Positions 9,101 through 11,731 of a stretch of 11,731 nt of DNA are shown here, piece after piece. The stretch is from the NCBI GenBank assembly GCA_030631915.1, contig DAOVKF010000037.1:1-11731 (forward strand), read 5' to 3'. This DNA is from Candidatus Omnitrophota bacterium (GTDB lineage Bacteria; Omnitrophota; Gorgyraeia; Tantalellales; Tantalellaceae). The position numbers were made by a program, and so were the translations under genes. The number at the start of each line of letters is the position of its first letter. The first letter of the stretch is position 1. The notes beneath the pieces were generated by a model that made no database searches, had not been told where the DNA came from, and saw only the letters and a program-made list of their open reading frames with translations.

Positions 9101-9355
9101 TGCGGGTCCCGTTTGAGGCCGGTGCTTATGACCACTCTTACTACTGTTTTCGGGCTCCTCCCACTGGCCTTCTCAAAAGGTGAGGGTTCTGAGGAATGGG
9201 TTACCCTGAGCATCACTGTGATCGGCGGTCTGCTGTTCTCCACGGTCATTACTTTGATATTTGTCCCGACATTATATTCCATATTCGAGGAAAGGGTAAA
9301 AGGAAAAAGCCTTTACGCGATCGTAAACGGAACCTTAAAAAGGAAAAAGCGATGA
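6182..9355 (+). CDS. RND-family efflux pump, inner-membrane subunit (AcrB/CzcA type)
   Basis: Proton-driven exporter forming the inner-membrane trimer of the tripartite system. At 1057 aa it has the usual length. Seen: TM1 near 12-32, a first periplasmic porter loop (about 34-333), TM2-TM6 (about 335-488), a linker helix (about 510-540), TM7 (545-563), a second periplasmic loop (about 565-873) and TM8-TM12 (875-1035). TM4 has G-M-V-V-D399-A-A-I-V-V: the first Asp (AcrB D407) is kept, the second (D408) is Ala. TM10 has V-V-N947-N-A-I-V-L, with Asn at the place of AcrB K940. R977 and T984 in R-L-R-P-V-L-M-T match AcrB R971 and T978. Single-Asp VDAAIV signatures occur in metal-exporting RND proteins such as CusA, but the rest does not settle drug versus metal. 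Both ends overlap neighbours by ATGA (adaptor upstream, PII-like downstream). Substrate unknown. Confidence 0.94.
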   Translation: MRLPGFGVKYPITTTMIFVAMIILGIVSLFRLGLDLMPEIEIPTIAVLTTYEGAGPEEVESKITKILEDKLATVKNLDKLESTSREGISAVMLKFDWGTNLDEAANDVRDMVDLSEKYLPDDVDRPVIFKFNLSMMPILVLAITAEESYTALYDLVDERVCDPLKTVPGVAAAVIRGGLERQILVELDRDRLEAYRLSADRVINALRKENLDIPGGHIKTGARDYLIRTPEEIEVDEIGKIVLMTTGEGVSVYIRDVATIRDAFKEKTREVEVDRKRGLIIMVQKQSGANTVQVTEKVLEKLGELKKNLPADVNIVVARDFADFIKGSIGNLRDALYLGGFLVILVIFLFLRNVRAGLIVACSIPTSLIIAFFLLYMGGYTLNMISVSSLAIAMGMVVDAAIVVLDNIYRHREKGERAQEAAIFGASEVGKAITASTLTTVVIFVPIVFIGGITGILFKEMAFVICLTLLASLFTALTLIPMLSARFLRYRPLRDQATCTGAEKEEGKIGRSIREFHIKSEVWFKKLDSVYRDFLEWALAHRKTVITGGLAILALSLLLLPLLGTRFLPEVDSNMFRVTVELPVGTRLEETGKVMRSLGDIVTREVPEKTVIFARWGYGGGGMSSIIGGDEGSNMGMLAGRLVPKEQRKRLVSRIVDELRPLTTKYPGAKVRYNTEDPMSGLLFAEGKPFVVEIYGHDLETGMALAEEIAGQLRKIRGIVDIDISRKMGKPELQIKVDRDKASHLGLNVSDIGNTVQVFFSGKEATKYREKGKEYDIFVRLREKDREDIADLENSFIASPAGEQIRLANVAEIIERSGPIKIERKSQERVIRVTANLSGRDLGSAVGEAKRRLSRVRIPEDFFVDFGGEREEQQKAFGLMGIALLLGMVLVYMVMASQFESFRDPFIILFSVPFGMVGVIFAHLIFRQTFNLDSFIGLIMLVGIVVNNAIVLISYVNILRARGLSVKEAVAEGCGSRLRPVLMTTLTTVFGLLPLAFSKGEGSEEWVTLSITVIGGLLFSTVITLIFVPTLYSIFEERVKGKSLYAIVNGTLKRKKR

Positions 9356-9642
9356 AGATGGTGATGATCTCTTACAATAGCGCTATAAACAGCGAGGTAA
9401 TGGAAATATTGGATAAATGCGGCATAGAAGGTCATACCAGATGGACACAGGTGCTGGGGAAGGGAAAAACAAGCGGTTCGCATTTCGGGTCGGATGTCTG
9501 GCCCGGTGAAAATTCCGTGATATTCAGCGCCATGGAAGACGGGAAAAGTCAGGATATAATCAGCGGCATCAAGGACCTGAGAGGCAGACTCGGGAAGGAA
9601 GGGGTCAAGGCGTTTGTCTGGCCGCTTGAGGAGGTGACGTAG
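9352..9642 (+). CDS. PII-like small protein coupled to the RND pump
   Basis: A 96-aa soluble protein starting at the ATG in the ATGA overlap with the pump stop. It has the beta-alpha-beta, beta-alpha-beta order of a ferredoxin-like PII fold: strand M-K-M-V-M-I-S-Y, helix 12-23, strand near 27-36, a glycine-rich loop (G36-K-G-K-T-S-G-S-H-F-G46), D-V-W-P-G-E-N then strand S55-V-I-F-S-A, helix about 66-80, and a final strand V85-K-A-F-V-W90-P-L. From memory, it resembles small PII-like proteins encoded beside RND or heavy-metal efflux genes in Bacteroidetes and Proteobacteria (the 'PII-NG' type group). Canonical GlnB-type PII proteins are about 112 aa with a longer T-loop and bind ATP/ADP and 2-oxoglutarate; I cannot identify those sites here. 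Likely role, by context: sensing a small molecule or metal and adjusting pump activity. An earlier in-frame start at 9196 would lie wholly inside the pump gene and is rejected. Confidence 0.75.
   Translation: MKMVMISYNSAINSEVMEILDKCGIEGHTRWTQVLGKGKTSGSHFGSDVWPGENSVIFSAMEDGKSQDIISGIKDLRGRLGKEGVKAFVWPLEEVT
9628..9637 (+). promoter_or_regulatory. Strong ribosome binding site for the last operon gene
   Basis: GAGGAGGTGA lies inside the end of the PII-like gene, 8 bases before ATG 9646. It supports that start and suggests the 114-aa protein is well translated even though it comes last. Confidence 0.8.
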
Positions 9643-9645
9643 CCA

Positions 9646-9990
9646 ATGGAACGAGCGGATAAAATACTGGAAGAAATCGTTGAAAGATGCGGCAGGATGG
9701 GTGTTTATGAAAGGCGCAGTGTAAGCGATAAATATTGCGAGCTTGTCTTTTATAACAAAGAGATCGATGAGTGGAAAAAAACGTTTACCGATATACTGGG
9801 GCCGGCGGCAAAGCCTGCCGGGGCGAAGCCTGCCAGAGAAGATATCCGTTTGACTAAAGATCACGGCGGCGTCCATGACGATCAGACATTGTTCAAAAAA
9901 GAGCATGACGAAGTTACAGTGATCGCGATGTTCTGGCCCTGGCAGGACCATGCTCACACTACCTTAAAAATAGCGCTTCTGAAAAAGTGA
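9646..9990 (+). CDS. Unrecognised 114-aa protein ending the efflux operon
   Basis: I do not recognise this protein. It begins 3 bases after the PII-like stop with a strong ribosome binding site, so it is very likely a real gene of the same operon. Seen: an N-terminal amphipathic helix (about 2-18), strand C31-E-L-V-F-Y, helix E39-I-D-E-W-K-K-T-F-T-D-I, an Ala/Lys/Pro-rich linker (about 52-63) built on a short tandem repeat, a polar part with H73 and H77, and a C-terminal strand region V90-T-V-I-A-M-F-W-P-W then Q-D-H102-A-H104. There is no signal peptide or membrane helix, so it should be cytoplasmic. Four histidines and several Asp in the last 45 residues could bind metal, which is only a suggestion. 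The alternating strand/helix order would allow another PII/ferredoxin-like fold or a partner of the preceding protein. GC and codon use look like the neighbours. Confidence 0.75.
   Translation: MERADKILEEIVERCGRMGVYERRSVSDKYCELVFYNKEIDEWKKTFTDILGPAAKPAGAKPAREDIRLTKDHGGVHDDQTLFKKEHDEVTVIAMFWPWQDHAHTTLKIALLKK
9808..9837 (+). repeat. 15-base tandem repeat, two copies, in the 114-aa gene
   Basis: Copies at 9808-9822 and 9823-9837 match at 12 of 15 positions and encode A-K-P-A-G and A-K-P-A-R. They lie in the linker between the two halves of the protein. Its length being a multiple of three keeps the frame, so copy number could vary without breaking the gene. Confidence 0.7.
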
Positions 9991-10006
9991 AATAACTTCT
10001 AAAAGA

Positions 10007-11731
10007 TTACGCGGCGGAGAGTATGCGTTTCTGAGCGCTGTATAACTCCTTCATGATCTCGATGTCGAAAGGTTCCGCCTTTGGAGTGAAGATATAGTAC
10101 CTGCTGTTCATCTTTTTCAATTTTATGCCGGAATGGTTCGAGAAGAGTTTCTGCGAGGACGCAAGGCGAAGAGCAAGGGTCAGCATTTCCAGTAGTCTTA
10201 CGTACGTGTTGTCGGTCAGTTCCCCGGCATCCACTCCCACGATGAATGCCTTGTCCGGATCACTGTCATCTTCAGCCCGTATCAAGGCAAATTCCTGTTT
10301 TTCAACGGTTTTCCTGTCCGCCAGTACGACTATGTTTTTGACCGGAATACGTTCGGTTTCGACCACCTGTTTCAATTTATCCGCGAGATCCCTGCCCGAA
10401 CCTCTTACGATCCTGACAGTGCCTTTCTTTTCCAGTTTATCCAATTGCCGTATAACCCCCTGCATCAGCAAATCCTGCAATCCGGGTAGCCAATCCGTTT
10501 CAATGGCGATAACGATCTTTTCGCGGGCCTGTTTTGCCGGCTGCGCGCGCAGGCCGGCCACCGTATCAAGCAGGGCGTTCGCCCACACAGTCTCGCTTAC
10601 GGTGTATATCTTTGCCTTTAATTCCTTGAGATCGACTTTCCCGGAAGAACTGTCAGAAGCGTCCAGTATTGCCGCGATCCGACTTGTCTGATCACCGGTC
10701 AAACGGGCTAATCCACAGGTCGGTGTTCTTCCCTCCCTGCCGGGGTATTTTATAATAACCCCCGCGTCGATGAGATCGGAAAGGCAGGCCGCGGCCGTTC
10801 CGCTGTCCTCGATCCCCAGGCCCTGTAATATTTCGTTCAGGGTCAATGCCTTGTTTGCGCGGGAAATGTGCCTGAACACGTCAGCGATTCTAACCGGCCG
10901 GTCCGCAGCCAGGATCTCGCGTATCTCTGACCGAACCGACGATATGCCGATTTTAGGGTTAAAAGCTAACTCGTATAACGCTGCTTTCAGTTTTAGCGCC
11001 TGTTGAGCGGTCATTGGTATTGCCCTGTATACAGTATCTCCTGCCGGGCTTCCCTGAACGTGGTCGCGTCTCACGACTGTCTCCATACGGGTGAGGCTAT
11101 CAAGATACCTGGAAAGCTTTTCCGGCGCTGTTATCCCGGTGATCTCCGCTATTTTGTGGACCGGCAGATATCCTCTGGCGTTGTGAATGATCCCGAATAC
11201 GTCCGCAATATGCGTCTCGTCTTTCTGATAAGGGTCCAGTACCTCAAGCAGCCTTTTCTGTATGCTCTGATAGCTGGTTTGCGGGCGCGCGGCGTATTCA
11301 TCCAGTATCTGCTGGATCTTCTGCTTCGTTTCTCCGGGTCTATCCACGACCTGATATAAGTCCGTCCCGTATTTTGTTATCACGCCGCTATCGATAAGCA
11401 CTCTGAGGCTTTCCAGAAAAAAGTCCCGGTCAACCCCGCCAAGCCTCCTGAAGATCTCGATGGGAGGCCACGCCTGGCCTTCCGAACAAAACACGCGGAA
11501 AATATCCGCCAGGGTCGGTTTGCCACTCTTTCGGACAGGGACTCTGGGCAGATCTCCCGGAGAAACCTGATCAAGTTCAAGCTCACGGCGCAGCCGGATG
11601 ACAGCTTCTGGTATTGTCCTGGTTTCTTCTTCGGCCAGATCTCTGAAAAGCTGGGGGTGGTCCTCTATGAATTTCGTTATTCCCGGCTCAGTGCATCTTA
11701 CCCCGCCCTCGGCTATCACGAACCAGAAAAA
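10007..11731 (-). CDS. Large protein with tandem winged-helix-like modules, C-terminal part
   Basis: On the minus strand the frame is open from the window end (F-F-W-F-V-I-A-E) to TAA at 10007-10009, 574 codons visible; a GTG at 11719 is in frame but nothing marks it as the start. Numbering from that GTG, three similar modules occur at about 69-140, 169-250 and 276-353. Each opens with an A-D-[IV]-F helix, followed by a helix-turn-helix-like segment (K-I-A-E-I-T-G-I or E-I-L-Q-G-L-G-I), an L-x-x-L-x-x-x-G-V-I-x-K-Y stretch and a basic or polar wing. Residues 400-570 form an alternating alpha/beta domain: strands K-I-V-I-A-I-E-T, T-V-R-I-V-R-G, N-I-V-V-L-A-D and A-F-I-V-G-V-D, then helix Y506-V-R-L-L-E-M-L-T-L-A-L. 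No signal peptide or membrane helix is visible. From memory, the C-terminal domain resembles one repeated in very large Omnitrophota proteins. Nucleic-acid binding is inferred from the modules; function unknown. Confidence 0.8.
   Translation of the reverse strand, partial: FFWFVIAEGGVRCTEPGITKFIEDHPQLFRDLAEEETRTIPEAVIRLRRELELDQVSPGDLPRVPVRKSGKPTLADIFRVFCSEGQAWPPIEIFRRLGGVDRDFFLESLRVLIDSGVITKYGTDLYQVVDRPGETKQKIQQILDEYAARPQTSYQSIQKRLLEVLDPYQKDETHIADVFGIIHNARGYLPVHKIAEITGITAPEKLSRYLDSLTRMETVVRRDHVQGSPAGDTVYRAIPMTAQQALKLKAALYELAFNPKIGISSVRSEIREILAADRPVRIADVFRHISRANKALTLNEILQGLGIEDSGTAAACLSDLIDAGVIIKYPGREGRTPTCGLARLTGDQTSRIAAILDASDSSSGKVDLKELKAKIYTVSETVWANALLDTVAGLRAQPAKQAREKIVIAIETDWLPGLQDLLMQGVIRQLDKLEKKGTVRIVRGSGRDLADKLKQVVETERIPVKNIVVLADRKTVEKQEFALIRAEDDSDPDKAFIVGVDAGELTDNTYVRLLEMLTLALRLASSQKLFSNHSGIKLKKMNSRYYIFTPKAEPFDIEIMKELYSAQKRILSAA
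10661..11515 (-). repeat. Three protein-level winged-helix-like repeats
   Basis: Diverged repeats lie at about 11300-11515, 10970-11215 and 10661-10894 (minus strand, in that order). They share the A-D-[IV]-F start, a G-[GI] turn, a central Leu-rich helix and, in the first and third, G-V-I-[TI]-K-Y. An amphipathic helix (S-I-Q-K-R-L-L-E-V-L and S-V-R-S-E-I-R-E-I-L) precedes repeats two and three. DNA identity between copies is low, so this is old duplication and not a recent tandem repeat. Confidence 0.65.

Noticed and set aside
9802..9821. GC-rich hairpin with a one-base bulge inside the 114-aa gene
   Set aside because: No T run follows, it lies inside coding sequence, and it is explained by the Ala/Gly/Pro codons; not a terminator.
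9313..9957. 214-codon open frame on the minus strand across three small overlapping regions
   Set aside because: It runs opposite the pump end, the PII-like gene and the 114-aa gene, all of which have good starts and ribosome sites; the translation shows no recognisable motif.
10125..10691. 188-codon open frame on the plus strand
   Set aside because: Ser/Cys-rich shadow of the large minus-strand gene, which has clear strand-helix structure and repeats.

Overview
The window is gene-dense bacterial DNA with no rRNA, tRNA, CRISPR or insertion sequence that I can see. It has nine protein-coding genes, two of them cut by the window edges, and no gene-free stretch longer than about 110 bases. The organism is diderm (Gram-negative type): it encodes an outer-membrane TolC-family channel, a lipoprotein adaptor and an RND pump. 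The two edge genes resemble, from memory and not from a search, proteins I associate with the candidate phylum Omnitrophota and other deep-branching diderm lineages. These are a large EF-hand/membrane protein and a large multi-module winged-helix protein with a distinctive C-terminal alpha/beta domain. I treat Omnitrophota or a relative as a tentative placement.

Layout. (1) Bases 1-2109 (+) hold the C-terminal 702 codons of a protein with EF-hand-like loops and three C-terminal membrane helices. Fourteen bases later comes pyk (2124-3137, +), a pyruvate kinase that stops at the end of the A domain and lacks the usual C domain. (2) Just after the pyk stop lies a consensus-like sigma70 promoter (TTGACA, 17 bp, TATACT) and, downstream of the predicted start site, a perfect 8-bp inverted repeat, a good candidate operator for the MarR-type repressor that follows. 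(3) Bases 3248-9990 (+) look like one six-gene operon: MarR regulator, TolC-family channel, RND adaptor lipoprotein, RND inner-membrane pump, a small PII-like protein, and a 114-aa protein I do not recognise. Junctions are tight: a GTGA overlap, a 14-base gap, two ATGA overlaps and a 3-base gap. (4) Bases 10007-11731 (-) hold the C-terminal part of a large convergent gene made of three winged-helix-like repeats and an alpha/beta domain. Only 16 bases separate the two convergent stop codons.

How the genes may work together. The MarR protein probably represses its own promoter and so the whole efflux operon, and would be released by a ligand that may be a pump substrate. The channel, adaptor and pump form a tripartite export system. 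The adaptor has only a short linker where the alpha-helical hairpin should be, so its contact with the channel must differ from the AcrA/TolC model. The PII-like protein, translationally coupled to the pump, is a candidate direct regulator of it, and the last unknown protein may be a partner. The regulator-pump-PII-like-unknown arrangement is the best candidate here for a little-described system.
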